From contig NZ_JBMNUS010000002.1 of the NCBI RefSeq assembly GCF_050946405.1, positions 545,395-609,394 of the forward strand: a stretch of DNA of 64,000 bases, in the 5' to 3' direction. The notes under the pieces are model-generated. The model was given only the letters and a program-made list of their open reading frames with translations, was not told the DNA's origin and did no database searches. A program made the translations under genes and the position numbers. The stretch is from Pseudochelatococcus sp050946405 (GTDB lineage: Bacteria > Pseudomonadota > Alphaproteobacteria > Rhizobiales > Beijerinckiaceae). Positions within the stretch are counted from its first letter, which is position 1; the number at the start of each line of letters is the position of its first letter. Positions 26,464 to 36,184 of the stretch are shown piece after piece.

Positions 26464-27293
26464 TGAACACGTCTCTTGCCGCCTGTCTGCCCGACTTCGG
26501 CACCGAAACCGACGCCTCCGACATCGAGGATTTTTCCGCCGCGACGACCGCCAAGGCTCCGGCCGCCGGCACCGCCAGGCCGGCTTCCCCGGCAACGGCG
26601 AAGCCGGCTGCGCCGGTGTCGAAATCCGTCGTGCGGGATGAAACCCGGAAGGTTCCGGCCGGCGCGACGATCAAGTCCGCGCGCAGCAAGCTGCGGTCTG
26701 TCGTGCGGCAGATCGGGCTGGCCGACGAGCCTTTCATCGCTCCGCTCGTCGAGCCGACCCCGCCTGTCGATATCGACGCGTTGCTCAAGGAGCACGGCGA
26801 CAAGGTGCGCGACGAGGAGGCGAAGAAGGCCGGGATCGCGCTGGCTGCGGCGCTTGAGAAGGAGCGCGCGCTTCATGCCGAGCAGCTTGCGCAGGCGCGC
26901 GCGCGCTGGGCGGCCGACGAGGCCGGCGTCCTGGCCGAACGGCTGCGCGCGACGCTGGGCGAGATCGAAAACGGCCTCTGCGAAACGGTGACGCGCATCT
27001 TCACGCCCTTTCTCACGGCGGCCGTCCGCGAGAAAGCGATCGCGGGGCTGCGCGAGAGCGTTCTCACCCTTCTCGACGACGCGAGCCACGCGACGATCGC
27101 GATCAGCGGTCCCGGCGACCTGATCGACGCTCTCCGTGAGGCGATCGCCGCGAGCGTGCCCGAGCGCGTGCAGCGGATCGCTTTCGCGACCGCCGACGGG
27201 CCGGATGTCCGGGTCGTCGCGGGGGATATTGTTTGCGCGACGCAACTGGAAGCCTGGAACAGGCTGATCGAGAACGCCCTGAATGCGAGGTAG
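26463..27293 (+). CDS. FliH-like flagellar assembly protein
   Basis: A 276-aa protein. The first 90 residues are Ala/Pro/Lys-rich and disordered. Residues about 105-165 are strongly helical with an Ala/Glu/Lys pattern (EEAKKAGIALAAALEKERAL) like the FliH stalk, and the C-terminal half resembles the FliH/V-ATPase E-subunit fold. FliH regulates the export ATPase FliI. The assignment rests on position directly after fliF (TGATG overlap), length and helical pattern, because FliH sequences are poorly conserved. Confidence 0.7.
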   Translation: MNTSLAACLPDFGTETDASDIEDFSAATTAKAPAAGTARPASPATAKPAAPVSKSVVRDETRKVPAGATIKSARSKLRSVVRQIGLADEPFIAPLVEPTPPVDIDALLKEHGDKVRDEEAKKAGIALAAALEKERALHAEQLAQARARWAADEAGVLAERLRATLGEIENGLCETVTRIFTPFLTAAVREKAIAGLRESVLTLLDDASHATIAISGPGDLIDALREAIAASVPERVQRIAFATADGPDVRVVAGDIVCATQLEAWNRLIENALNAR

Positions 27294-27327
27294 CGTTCGC
27301 GCGCGCCCGCTGGTGTGAGGATACGGT

Positions 27328-28521
27328 ATGGACAAGAGCGATAAGGATATGATCCTCATCCAGCGTCGCCATGAGGAGCCCGAGGAGCACGGGGCCCACG
27401 GCATCTGGAAGATCGCCTATGCCGACTTCATGACTGCGCTCATGGCGTTCTTCCTGATCATGTGGCTGCTGAGTTCGACGAGCAAGGAGCAGCGCGCTTC
27501 CGTCGCCAACTACTTCAACCCGATCAAGCTCTCCGATGCGTCTCCTGCCCGCAAGGGCGTGGTCGACCCGCGGAAAACCATCCGGGACAGCGACGCCACC
27601 GGGAAGGACCCCGGCCCCACGCAGACCGACGAAGGCGGCACGGGCAGGGTCGAGGACGACCGCGCCGGGGCTACCGAAAACATGGCGGGTGAATCCATTC
27701 ATACGAGCAAGCCGAAATATCCCGACGGCGCCCTGTTCGTGGACCCGTATGCAATTCTCGCCAAGATTGCGGAAGAGGAAAAGCCGGTGAATCCGTCCGG
27801 CGCGCGGGAATCATCCTCCGCGGACGACAATGGCGCCTCCAGTTCTCCCGTGATCCGGGATCCGTTCGATCCCTCCTACTGGCGTCTGGCGCCCGAGGGG
27901 CGACCTTCCGCGATCTCTCAGGACGGCCAGCCGCAGGCGGGCACGGCAGGCGGCGCGGCTTCCGCCACCGCCGATGCGGCCGCCTCGCCGGCGTCCGAGC
28001 CGCCGGCCGCCGATGCCGCCCGGACAGGCAGCTTGCAGTCGCTGGCAGCGCAGGCGCAGGAAGTATCCGAGCTGAGAGCCGACATCGCGGATGCGTTGAA
28101 GAATGAGAGCCGCCGGGCCGGCGCGCCCGATATCAAGGTGGAGGGCACCGACGAGGGCATCCTGATCAGCCTGACGGACGCCGATCGGTTCAGCATGTTC
28201 GCGCTCGGCTCGGCCGAGCCCAATCCGGCGGTGGTGCGCGCGCTTGCGCGCATCGCGGCTTCCCTCGCCGACCGGCCGGGCACGATCGTCATTCGCGGGC
28301 ATACGGATTCGGTTCCCTTCAAGTCGGATACCTATGACAACTGGCGACTTTCCTCCGCGCGCGCGCATATGGCTTCCTACATGCTGATGCGCGGCGGGCT
28401 CAAGGAGGCGCGTATCGAGCGCATCGAGGGATATGCGGACCGCCTGCCGCGCAACTCGGCGGACGGGCGAGCGCCGGAAAACCGGCGCATCGAGATCCTG
28501 CTGCGGGAGAAGCGCGTATGA
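27328..28521 (+). CDS. motB: Flagellar motor stator protein MotB
   Basis: A 397-aa stator subunit anchored to peptidoglycan. The single N-terminal helix with the proton-binding Asp is ADFMTALMAFFLIMWLL at about residues 32-48 (Asp in YADFMTA). A long disordered Pro/Ser/Ala linker (about 70-230) precedes an OmpA/MotB peptidoglycan-binding domain with IVIRGHTDSVPF and NWRLSSARAHMA. The extended linker is usual in rhizobial MotB. motA is not in the window. Its stop overlaps the start of motC (ATGA). Confidence 0.95.
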   Translation: MDKSDKDMILIQRRHEEPEEHGAHGIWKIAYADFMTALMAFFLIMWLLSSTSKEQRASVANYFNPIKLSDASPARKGVVDPRKTIRDSDATGKDPGPTQTDEGGTGRVEDDRAGATENMAGESIHTSKPKYPDGALFVDPYAILAKIAEEEKPVNPSGARESSSADDNGASSSPVIRDPFDPSYWRLAPEGRPSAISQDGQPQAGTAGGAASATADAAASPASEPPAADAARTGSLQSLAAQAQEVSELRADIADALKNESRRAGAPDIKVEGTDEGILISLTDADRFSMFALGSAEPNPAVVRALARIAASLADRPGTIVIRGHTDSVPFKSDTYDNWRLSSARAHMASYMLMRGGLKEARIERIEGYADRLPRNSADGRAPENRRIEILLREKRV

Positions 28522-29840
28522 TCGTATCGCGCCCCGTTGCCCGTCGCCGCGTTGCCCAATGCCTCTTTGCTCATGTACGCGCCTTTCTGGCCGGCCTCGC
28601 CTGCTTCGGCATGTTCCTGCCGACAGCTCACGCCGTAGCGCAAACAACCCCGCAGGAAACCGCCCCGGAACAGGAAGCGACGGCGCAGAAAGAGCCGTAC
28701 CAGCTCGTGCGCACGTTGCAGGCCATACAGGATCGCACCGCGCATGGCTCGCGGGAGGCGCTGACGGCGCAATCGCCGCTGCTGGCGCAGATCGAGCGGC
28801 AACTGATGGCTGCGCCGAACGAGACCTGGCAGGAGCCCCGCAACGCCCGCGCCGCGCTGTCCTTCGCTCTCAGCGGCGGCTCTCCGGCCATTCTGCGCAA
28901 GCTTGCCCGACTCGAGCCGCCGCCCGCGATCGCGCCGGAGCTGCTCAAGGGGGTGCACGCCTATGTCGAAGGCGACGAGGACGAGGCGATCCGGGAGCTT
29001 GAAAAGATAGATCCCCGGACCCTGGCGCCCGGCCTCAACGGCCGCATCGCGCTCATACAGTCGGCGCTCTACGCCCGCCGGGACGGCGCGAAGGCAATGG
29101 CGTATCTCGACCTCAGCCGCTTGCTCCTTCCCGGGACGCTGGTTGATGAAGGCGCCTTGCGCCGCCAGGTGTTTCTCGCCGGCCAGCTCGGCCTCGACGA
29201 GCGGTTCAAGACGCTCTCGAAGCATTATTTGCAGCGCTATCCCCAATCGGTCTACGCGGGCGATTTCCATCATCGCTTTTCGACCGTCCTCGTCCGGTTC
29301 AACATGAGCGGCACCAGCGAGGATGAAAAATGGCTCACCGATCTGCTGGCGGCGCTGGACATGCCCGCGCAGATCAACATCAGCCTCATTCTCGCCAAGC
29401 AGGCCATCTCGAACGGCAAGACGCGCATGGCGGTGCTCGTGGCCCGGCGCCTCATGGAAATCGCGCCGCCCGACACTTCCGCCCACGAGCGGGCCAAGCT
29501 CTATAATGCGGCGGCGATTATCATCAACGAGAGCGATTTCCTTGCCGGAAAACAGGCGCTGCAAACCATCAGACGCCAATTGCTGCCGGCGGACGACATC
29601 GGCCTGCTGGATTCCGCGACCTATCTCGCCACGCGCATCCGGGAACTGCCGCGCATGCCGGGGGCGATTCCCGCGCCCGTGCAGCAGGCCAACGCCGCGT
29701 CGGCGGCCGCTCCCCCCGCCCCTCCGGCCGGACGGGGCGGCAGCGTCGAGACGGAGCCGGCTTTCAACGCCACGGTGGACAGGATCAGGCAATTGATCGG
29801 CGATAGCGACAGGTTGATCAACGAGGAGTCGGGTTCATGA
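28518..29840 (+). CDS. motC: Periplasmic motility protein MotC
   Basis: A 440-aa protein with a signal peptide (FLAGLACFGMFLPTAHAVA, cleaved near residue 42). MotC is a Hyphomicrobiales-specific periplasmic protein that binds MotB and is needed for motor torque. Position between motB and the fliK/motD gene, length and the helical repeat-like body (ELLKGVHAYVEGDEDEAIRELEKIDP) fit. A low-complexity Ala/Pro patch lies near residues 385-410. Both borders overlap the neighbours by 4 bases. Confidence 0.92.
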   Translation: MIVSRPVARRRVAQCLFAHVRAFLAGLACFGMFLPTAHAVAQTTPQETAPEQEATAQKEPYQLVRTLQAIQDRTAHGSREALTAQSPLLAQIERQLMAAPNETWQEPRNARAALSFALSGGSPAILRKLARLEPPPAIAPELLKGVHAYVEGDEDEAIRELEKIDPRTLAPGLNGRIALIQSALYARRDGAKAMAYLDLSRLLLPGTLVDEGALRRQVFLAGQLGLDERFKTLSKHYLQRYPQSVYAGDFHHRFSTVLVRFNMSGTSEDEKWLTDLLAALDMPAQINISLILAKQAISNGKTRMAVLVARRLMEIAPPDTSAHERAKLYNAAAIIINESDFLAGKQALQTIRRQLLPADDIGLLDSATYLATRIRELPRMPGAIPAPVQQANAASAAAPPAPPAGRGGSVETEPAFNATVDRIRQLIGDSDRLINEESGS

Positions 29841-31501
29841 GCACGATCGCCACCCCATTGGCCGCCGGCGCCGCCGGCGCCGCAAGCTTGAAGCCGCGCA
29901 GCGGCGAGACGGATGACGACGGCAGCTTCTCGATCGTTTACGATTCGCTTGCCGGCGGCGAAGCCGCGAAAGACGATCTGCCGGGCGACCGCTCTACCAC
30001 CCGCAAGGCGGACAAGCCCGCGCGCGATGCCGGCCTGCAAACGAGGCCGAGCCCCTCCCGCGCCGCCGACGATAGCAGCGAAAACGTGCGAGACGGGTCG
30101 GCAACGGCGCAATCGGCATCCGATCCCGCTATCGCGCTCGCGCTGCTCCTGGACGTGGGCGCACAGGCCGACGCCCCGCAAACGCCTGCGCGGGCCGATA
30201 GCAGGGGCGCGCGAGCGGCGCCGGCGACACAACAAGACGACGGCGAGCGCGCAGCGGACGCGACCACCGGCCAGAAAGCGGCGCGCGTGACGATCATCGG
30301 GCGGGAAACCCATTTCGCCCCGGTCCTCGGCGCACCCTTGCACCGCGGTGAAACTGCTTCCGGTCCCTCGCTGAACTCGCAAGCCGTGCCGGCCGGCGGC
30401 ACTTCCCCCGTCACCGATGGCGAGAACGGCGGCGGCGCGACCGCAGCCGATCAAGCCGACATTCCCGCCGAGCGACTGCCGGATGCGCGTGTATCCGCGC
30501 GTTTGTCGGCCCTCATATCTTCCGCCCGCCTCTCGTCGACCGGCATGTCTTCGGCCAGCGTCTTTTCGGCCGCCCGCCAGGCGCCCGACGCTTCTTCCCT
30601 CCCCGTTTCCGCGGATGCGGATGCACGCGTCTCCGCGCAGTTATCAACCCTCATATCTTCCGCCGGCGTTTCTTCGACGGGCACCTCTTCGCCCGCCCGC
30701 CAGGCGCCCGGTATTTCTTCCCCCGCCGCTTCCCCGGACGCGGACGCCCTCCCCATCTCGATCGAGAACGCGGGATCTCCCGACACGAAATCCGCCGACA
30801 CAAAGCTTGTCGATGCCAGGCTGGTCAGCGCCGGGACTTCCGATGTCAGTTCCCCGGATGCTCCTGCCCTCGCCGGCGCGAGCAAGGCGGCCGTCAACGT
30901 CGGGGGCGTGGACAGCGTGAGCGGCGCGCTTTCCGGCGCTGTCGAGCAGATCGTCGCTCAGGCGCGCGAACTCGCGGGCTTGTCGGCTCCCGCTGCCGCC
31001 GCTGCGCCAGCGAACGTGGCGCGGAGCACCCCGGCTTTCACGGCCGTGCAAGACGGCGGGCCGGTGCGTATCCTGCGGCTGCAATTGCAGCCTGAGGAGC
31101 TCGGACTCGTCACCGCGCGACTGCGCATCGTCGGCGGCGTGCTGGAAGTGCGGCTGACCGCGGACCGGCAGCAGTCCGTCGAGGCGCTGCGCCGCGATCA
31201 GGAGGGATTGCTGGAAACGCTGCGCCGCGCCGGCTACAAGGCGGAGATCGCCTCAATCGATTTCGCGCGTCCGCATACTCCCGCTCCATCCCTGTCTTCG
31301 CAGCCGACGGCACAGACGGCCGGACAAGCGGCCGGGCAGCCGATGGCGCAGGACGGCAATGGCGGCACGAACCTTGCCGGCGGCGACGGACGGCAGGAGC
31401 GGGAGACCGCCGACAGGCAGGCAAGCGAGCGGGAGACGGACGACGCGCATGCGGAAGCCCGCTTGCGCACCGGGCACGATGCGGATGCGGTTTATCTTTG
31501 A
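29837..31501 (+). CDS. fliK: Flagellar hook-length control protein FliK (MotD)
   Basis: A 554-aa protein. The C-terminal FliK domain is at about 410-480, with LRLQLQPEELGLVTARLRIVGGVLEVRLTA as the signature; it switches the export gate when the hook is complete. The long N-terminal ruler region is Ala/Ser/Asp-rich. It carries an internal duplication at residues about 215-305 (two copies beginning DARVSA and containing LSSTG/VSSTG). In rhizobia this gene was first named motD. It overlaps motC by 4 bases. Confidence 0.9.
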   Translation: MSTIATPLAAGAAGAASLKPRSGETDDDGSFSIVYDSLAGGEAAKDDLPGDRSTTRKADKPARDAGLQTRPSPSRAADDSSENVRDGSATAQSASDPAIALALLLDVGAQADAPQTPARADSRGARAAPATQQDDGERAADATTGQKAARVTIIGRETHFAPVLGAPLHRGETASGPSLNSQAVPAGGTSPVTDGENGGGATAADQADIPAERLPDARVSARLSALISSARLSSTGMSSASVFSAARQAPDASSLPVSADADARVSAQLSTLISSAGVSSTGTSSPARQAPGISSPAASPDADALPISIENAGSPDTKSADTKLVDARLVSAGTSDVSSPDAPALAGASKAAVNVGGVDSVSGALSGAVEQIVAQARELAGLSAPAAAAAPANVARSTPAFTAVQDGGPVRILRLQLQPEELGLVTARLRIVGGVLEVRLTADRQQSVEALRRDQEGLLETLRRAGYKAEIASIDFARPHTPAPSLSSQPTAQTAGQAAGQPMAQDGNGGTNLAGGDGRQERETADRQASERETDDAHAEARLRTGHDADAVYL

Positions 31502-31520
31502 CGATCTCCTGCGCCGGGCG

Positions 31521-32279
31521 ATGCTACATTCGCGCACCTGGACCGCGTGCGCCCGGATTTCCCGCATTCGGGCAAATGCCGCTCCAAAGCGTTTTCCGAT
31601 TGAATGGAAACATTCAATCGATGAGGATTCGCTCAAAGTCAGAAACCCGGGAGCTTCTTGCGTTTCAGTAAAACGCGGAAAGCCTCCGGCCGGAAGCCGC
31701 CTGCTCGGATGTCTGGGCGCTTTTCTCGCGCTCGCCGCGAGCAGCGGAACAGCCGATGCGGCGGCGGCATCGGAAATGGCCGCGTCCGCGCGCAACGCCT
31801 GCGAGCGGGAGATGATCCGCGCCGCGCGCGAGTTCGGCGTGCCGGTGAACATTCTCTACGCCGTCGGCCTGACGGAGACCGGCCGGCGCGGGTCGTTGCA
31901 ACCTTATGCGATGAACATCGCCGGCACGGCCTATTTCGCCGCGAGCGCGCAAGACGCCGTCAGGCGTCTCAACGCCGAGCGCGCGAGGGGCGTGAAGCTG
32001 ATCGACCTCGGCTGCATGCAGATCAACCATCACTACCACAGCGACAGGTTCGCATCGGCGGCCCAGATGCTGGACCCGCGCGCCAACGTCAACTACGCCG
32101 CCCGCTTCCTGAAGGAACTGCACCGGCGCGAAGGCAACTGGACGATGGCGGTAGCGCGCTATCACGCCGGCCCAAACAACAATCCGGCGCAAAAACGCTA
32201 CATCTGCCGCGTCATCACCAACATGGTCGCGACGGGATTCGGCAACTGGACGCCGGAGGCAAAAAAATTCTGCCAATGA
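31521..32279 (+). CDS. SLT-type lytic transglycosylase of the flagellar operon, start region invaded by a repeat
   Basis: The catalytic part (about 180 aa) carries a transglycosylase SLT domain: REFGVPVNILYAVGLTETGR with the catalytic Glu, LIDLGCMQINHHYH, and VARYHAGPNNN. Such a gene follows motD in rhizobia (called orf38 there) and probably opens peptidoglycan for the rod. The odd point is the 5' end: the hydrophobic signal segment RLLGCLGAFLALAASS is preceded in frame by the translated family B repeat and there is no ATG, GTG or TTG between the two. The only in-frame starts lie upstream (31521 or within fliK), giving a 50-residue extension. Confidence 0.8.
   Translation: MLHSRTWTACARISRIRANAAPKRFPIEWKHSIDEDSLKVRNPGASCVSVKRGKPPAGSRLLGCLGAFLALAASSGTADAAAASEMAASARNACEREMIRAAREFGVPVNILYAVGLTETGRRGSLQPYAMNIAGTAYFAASAQDAVRRLNAERARGVKLIDLGCMQINHHYHSDRFASAAQMLDPRANVNYAARFLKELHRREGNWTMAVARYHAGPNNNPAQKRYICRVITNMVATGFGNWTPEAKKFCQ
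31586..31689. repeat. Mosaic palindrome, family B, in the transglycosylase start region
   Basis: The inner stem GATTGAATG (31598-31606), loop GAAA, CATTCAATC (31611-31619) is perfect. The 3' part (AAACGCGGAAAGCCTCCGG) matches the copy at 13995. It is open in the frame of the transglycosylase gene. Confidence 0.8.
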
Positions 32280-32335
32280 CGCCCACCTTGCGCGGAAACG
32301 CTCCATCCATTCTCGTGGGGATGGCGCGTAAACCT

Positions 32336-34696
32336 TCAGCCTTTCTTGCCAGGTGAAAGGCCCGCGCGGCGCAGCGCCTCCGCCAAGGCGGAACCATTGG
32401 CGGAACCATTGGCGGAACCGGCGCCGGAGGCTTCCGCCCCGCCGCTCTTGCGGTTGGCCTGCGGACGCCCTTCGGCCCGCTGCGGCCGGGGGTCGGGGGT
32501 ATTTCTGCGGTTGCCGCCCGCCTCGTCGTCGAGCCGCATGGTCAGCGCGATGCGCTTGCGCGCCGCATCGACCTCCAGCACCTTCACCCGCACCACGTCA
32601 CCGGGCCGGGCGACGTCGCGCGGGTCCTTGACGAAAGTGCTGGCCATGGCGGAAATATGCACCAGCCCGTCCTGATGCACGCCGATGTCGACGAAGGCGC
32701 CGAAGGCCGCGACATTGGTGACGACGCCCTCCAGAACCATGCCGGGGGCAAGGTCGCCGATCTTCTCCACGCCCTCGCGGAACGTCGCCGTGCGAAAGGC
32801 GGGACGCGGATCGCGGCCGGGCTTTTCCAGCTCGCGCAAGATATCGGTCACGGTGGGCACGCCGAACGTGTCGTCCGTGAACCGCGCCGGCGAAAGACCG
32901 CGCAGCGTCTGTGTGTCGCCGATCAGCGCGCGGATGTCGCTCTTCGCCGCCGCCAGAATGCGCCGCACCACGGGATAGGATTCGGGGTGAACGCCGGACG
33001 CATCGAGCGGATCATCGCCGCCGCGGATGCGCAGAAAGCCGGCGCAAAGCTCGAACGCCTTCGGCCCGAGGCGGGACACTTTCTTCAGGTCGGCGCGCTT
33101 GCGGAAGGGGCCGTTCTCGTCGCGATGGAGCACGATGTTGCGCGCGAGCCCCTCGCCCACTCCCGACACGCGCGCGAGCAGCGGCACGGAGGCGGTGTTG
33201 ACGTCGACGCCGACGCCGTTCACGCAATCCTCGACCACCGCATCGAGCGAACGCGAGAGCTTCGCTTCCGCGAGATCGTGCTGGTATTGGCCGACGCCGA
33301 TGGATTTCGGATCGATCTTGACGAGTTCCGCCAGCGGGTCCTGCAAGCGGCGCGCGATGGAGACGGCGCCGCGCAAGGTTACGTCGAGCTCGGGCAATTC
33401 CTGCGAGGCGTAGGCGGAAGCGGAATAGACCGATGCGCCCGCTTCCGACACCACGATCTTCGTCAGCCCGAGCTGCGGATATTTTTTGATGAGCTCGGCC
33501 GCGAGCCTGTCCGTCTCGCGGGAGGCGGTGCCGTTGCCGATGGCGATGAGCTCCACCTTGTGCCGGCCGGCGAGCGCGGCGAGCGTCGCCAGCGCCTCGT
33601 CCCAGCGCCGTTGCGGCTCGTGGGGGAAGATGGCGGTCGTGGCGACGACCTTGCCGGTGCCATCGGTCACGGCCACCTTCACGCCGGTGCGATAGCCGGG
33701 ATCGAGCCCCATGGTCGCGCGCATGCCGGCCGGCGCGGCGAGCAGCAGATCGCGCAGGTTGCCCGCGAATACGCGGACGGCCTCGTCCTCCGCCGCCTGC
33801 CACAGACGCGCGCGCAGATCGAGCGACAGGGAAACCAGAATGCGCGTGCGCCATGCCCAGCGCACGGCATCGCGCAGCCATGCGTCGCCGGGGCGGCCGA
33901 GATCCGCGATGGCGAAGCGTCTGCCGATGCCCAGCTCATAGGGGCCGGGGCCGGAAGGCGGGGCGTCGCTCGCCGGTTCCGGCTCGAAGGCAAGGGTGAG
34001 CACCTCCTCCTTCTCGCCGCGAAACAGCGCCAGAATGCGATGTGACGGCAACTTGCCGAACGGCTCCGAAAAATCGAAGTAGTCGGCGAACTTCGCCCCT
34101 TCGGTCTCCTTGCCCTCGCGCACTTTCGACACGAGCCGCCCTTGCCGCCACATGTCTTCGCGCAGCGCGCCGATCAGGTCGGCGTCTTCCGCAAACCGCT
34201 CGACAAGGATCGCGCGCGCCCCCTCGAGCGCGGATTGAACGGTGGCCACGCCCCGCGCCTCGTCCACGAAAGCGGCCGCCTGCGTCTCGGGCGGGCGGGA
34301 AGGATCGGCATGCAGCGCGTCGGCGAGCGGCCCCAGCCCCGCCTCGCGGGCGATCTGCGCCTTGGTGCGGCGCCGGGGCTTGTACGGCAGATAGATGTCC
34401 TCGATGCGCGCCTTCGTATCGGCGGCGAGAATGGCCGCGCGCAGTTCCTCCGTCAGCTTTCCCTGCTCCTCGATGCCGGCGAGCACGGCGGCGCGGCGTT
34501 CCTCCAGCTCCCGCAAGTAGCGCAACCGCTCCTCCAGCGCGCGCAACTGCGCGTCGTCGAGCGCGCCGGTCGCCTCCTTGCGGTAGCGGGCGATGAACGG
34601 AACGGTCGCGCCCTCGTCGAGCAGCGCGATCGCGGCCTCGGCCTGCCGCGCCTCGATGCCAAGTTCCTGGGCGATTTTCCGCGAGATGGAAGTCAT
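32336..34696 (-). CDS. tex: Tex family RNA-binding transcription accessory protein
   Basis: A 786-aa Tex protein. Domains in order: helical N-terminal region (residues 1-190), a YqgF-like nuclease fold (about 330-460, GLDPGYRTGVKVAVTDGTGK), HhH motifs (LLARVSGVGEGLARNIVLHR, about 510) and an S1 RNA-binding domain (GMVLEGVVTNVAAFGAFVDIGVHQDGLVHIS, about 655-725). The tail is low-complexity and includes a short SANGSANGSA repeat. Tex binds RNA and affects transcription and gene expression under stress. The start MTSISRKIAQELGIEARQAEAAI is the usual Tex N-terminus. It is convergent with the transglycosylase. Confidence 0.96.
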   Translation of the reverse strand: MTSISRKIAQELGIEARQAEAAIALLDEGATVPFIARYRKEATGALDDAQLRALEERLRYLRELEERRAAVLAGIEEQGKLTEELRAAILAADTKARIEDIYLPYKPRRRTKAQIAREAGLGPLADALHADPSRPPETQAAAFVDEARGVATVQSALEGARAILVERFAEDADLIGALREDMWRQGRLVSKVREGKETEGAKFADYFDFSEPFGKLPSHRILALFRGEKEEVLTLAFEPEPASDAPPSGPGPYELGIGRRFAIADLGRPGDAWLRDAVRWAWRTRILVSLSLDLRARLWQAAEDEAVRVFAGNLRDLLLAAPAGMRATMGLDPGYRTGVKVAVTDGTGKVVATTAIFPHEPQRRWDEALATLAALAGRHKVELIAIGNGTASRETDRLAAELIKKYPQLGLTKIVVSEAGASVYSASAYASQELPELDVTLRGAVSIARRLQDPLAELVKIDPKSIGVGQYQHDLAEAKLSRSLDAVVEDCVNGVGVDVNTASVPLLARVSGVGEGLARNIVLHRDENGPFRKRADLKKVSRLGPKAFELCAGFLRIRGGDDPLDASGVHPESYPVVRRILAAAKSDIRALIGDTQTLRGLSPARFTDDTFGVPTVTDILRELEKPGRDPRPAFRTATFREGVEKIGDLAPGMVLEGVVTNVAAFGAFVDIGVHQDGLVHISAMASTFVKDPRDVARPGDVVRVKVLEVDAARKRIALTMRLDDEAGGNRRNTPDPRPQRAEGRPQANRKSGGAEASGAGSANGSANGSALAEALRRAGLSPGKKG

Positions 34697-34843
34697 GCGT
34701 CGTACCGGTTTTCCAAACGTTTGCACAGCGGAGTGGTGGGGAACCATCGTTAAATCGAACGCGACGGGGTTGCCACAAGCTTTATGTTTGGTTAACAGCT
34801 TTGTGTCGCCCAATGAGCGCGACGGACACACGAGAGGCTGCCT

Positions 34844-35809
34844 GTGAACATCCCCGCGCGTTGCCGTCCCCTGACGACCAGGGCCGCCCTGACGATGCCC
34901 GTCCTGCTGATCGGATTGGCCCTCGGTGGTTGCGGATATTCTCCCGAGCGATCATTGACGGCATCCTCCGCGGCGGTTTCCGGGAAATCGCAAAATAGTC
35001 CGAAGACGCAGAATACCGCGAAGGTCAAGGGCGGCGATGGCAAGCCGGCGGCGCATGCCAAAGCCCCCGACAGGAAATCGCGCGATGTCGCCGCGGCGAA
35101 CACGCGGACGGCTCCGCGCAGGCAGATGGCTTCCGCTGGCGGTGAACGCGAATGCCTCGTGCGGGCCATGTATTTCGAATCGCATCGCTCCAGCCGCGAG
35201 GGTCTGCTGGCCGTCGGCACGGTGGTGATGAACAGGCTCAACTCGTCGAGCTATCCGGGAACCATCTGCTCCGTCGTCGGGCAAAAAAACCAGTTCGCGC
35301 CGGGCGTGCTGACGCGGGCCATGACGGAGCGCGAGCGTATCCATGCCGATGCGGTGGCCGACGAGGTGCTGGCCGGCAAGCGTCACACGGGCATCGGCGA
35401 CGCCATGTTCTTCCATGTCGCCTCGCGCCGCTACAAATATCCGAACATGCGCTACCTGCAAGTCGCGGGAGGCAACATTTTCTACACGAAGGTCGGCCGC
35501 AATGCGCCGCGCGTCACCTCCGGGCCGGTGCTCGCCTATGCCGGTGCGACGGCCCGGCCGGCCGAGGCGAAAGCCGAGGACGCGCCGCAAATCGCCGCGG
35601 TCGACGTGAGCGCCGATACGACGGTCAAGGCGACCGTGAGCCCGCAGACGACGGATGCGGCTGCCGCCATCACCGCCGCAGCGCCGACGCCGGCCCTTGT
35701 TTCCGCCACCAAGGTTTCCTTCACCGGGCCGGCGGACGATGCGCTCATGCGCGCCCGTTCCTTCAGCGCCGCGCCGCTCAAGCTGGCGCAGTATCGGTTG
35801 CCGCATTAA
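34844..35809 (+). CDS. SleB-type cell wall hydrolase, lipoprotein
   Basis: A 321-aa protein starting at a GTG with AGAGG upstream. The signal MPVLLIGLALGGCGYS has a lipobox with Cys30 or nearby as the lipid site. After a Lys/Ala-rich linker, the cell-wall-hydrolase (SleB) domain spans about 100-220, with LVRAMYFESHRSSREGLLAVGTVVMNRLNS and the substrate region KNQFAPGVL and FFHVASRR. The last 100 residues are Ala/Thr-rich and disordered. It probably cleaves peptidoglycan during growth or division. It is divergent from tex. Confidence 0.9.
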   Translation: MNIPARCRPLTTRAALTMPVLLIGLALGGCGYSPERSLTASSAAVSGKSQNSPKTQNTAKVKGGDGKPAAHAKAPDRKSRDVAAANTRTAPRRQMASAGGERECLVRAMYFESHRSSREGLLAVGTVVMNRLNSSSYPGTICSVVGQKNQFAPGVLTRAMTERERIHADAVADEVLAGKRHTGIGDAMFFHVASRRYKYPNMRYLQVAGGNIFYTKVGRNAPRVTSGPVLAYAGATARPAEAKAEDAPQIAAVDVSADTTVKATVSPQTTDAAAAITAAAPTPALVSATKVSFTGPADDALMRARSFSAAPLKLAQYRLPH

Positions 35810-36184
35810 AGATCGTTATGAACCGGGAATACAAATCTACTTCTTTAAAAAAAGAGATTTGCCTGCGGCTTTCTGACGGAGTGACTGGTCATTCCGTCAT
35901 CGGTAAGTCTATATAAGCACTGATATCCAGTTGCGATAAGCGCGACCAAGCTAAAAGCAAGAAAATTTTTAAGTATTCAGTGGCAACCAACCCCTGAACA
36001 ACCTCCGGAGCGCTTTCCGCTTAACCGGGGCAATGCGGGTTGCGACGTTATTTGCATCGTAGACGATAAACATCCTTGTGTTTTTTCTTTGAATCAATTT
36101 CTATCGCGAAGCAATTTGCAATGCTGAGTAGGCTATTCCAATTGGGAAACGGTCTCGCTCGCCGCAGGAACAAGGGTGTGTTCA
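35810..36184. other. 375-bp AT-rich intergenic region
   Basis: Directly after the SleB gene the base composition drops (many A/T runs near 35840-35990) and stays lower through the next two genes. I see no gene or terminator with certainty. It marks the left border of the AT-richer cassette. Confidence 0.5.

Noticed and set aside
31502..31585. Transglycosylase judged a pseudogene
   Set aside because: The catalytic domain is intact and the frame is open upstream; an odd start is not enough to call it broken.
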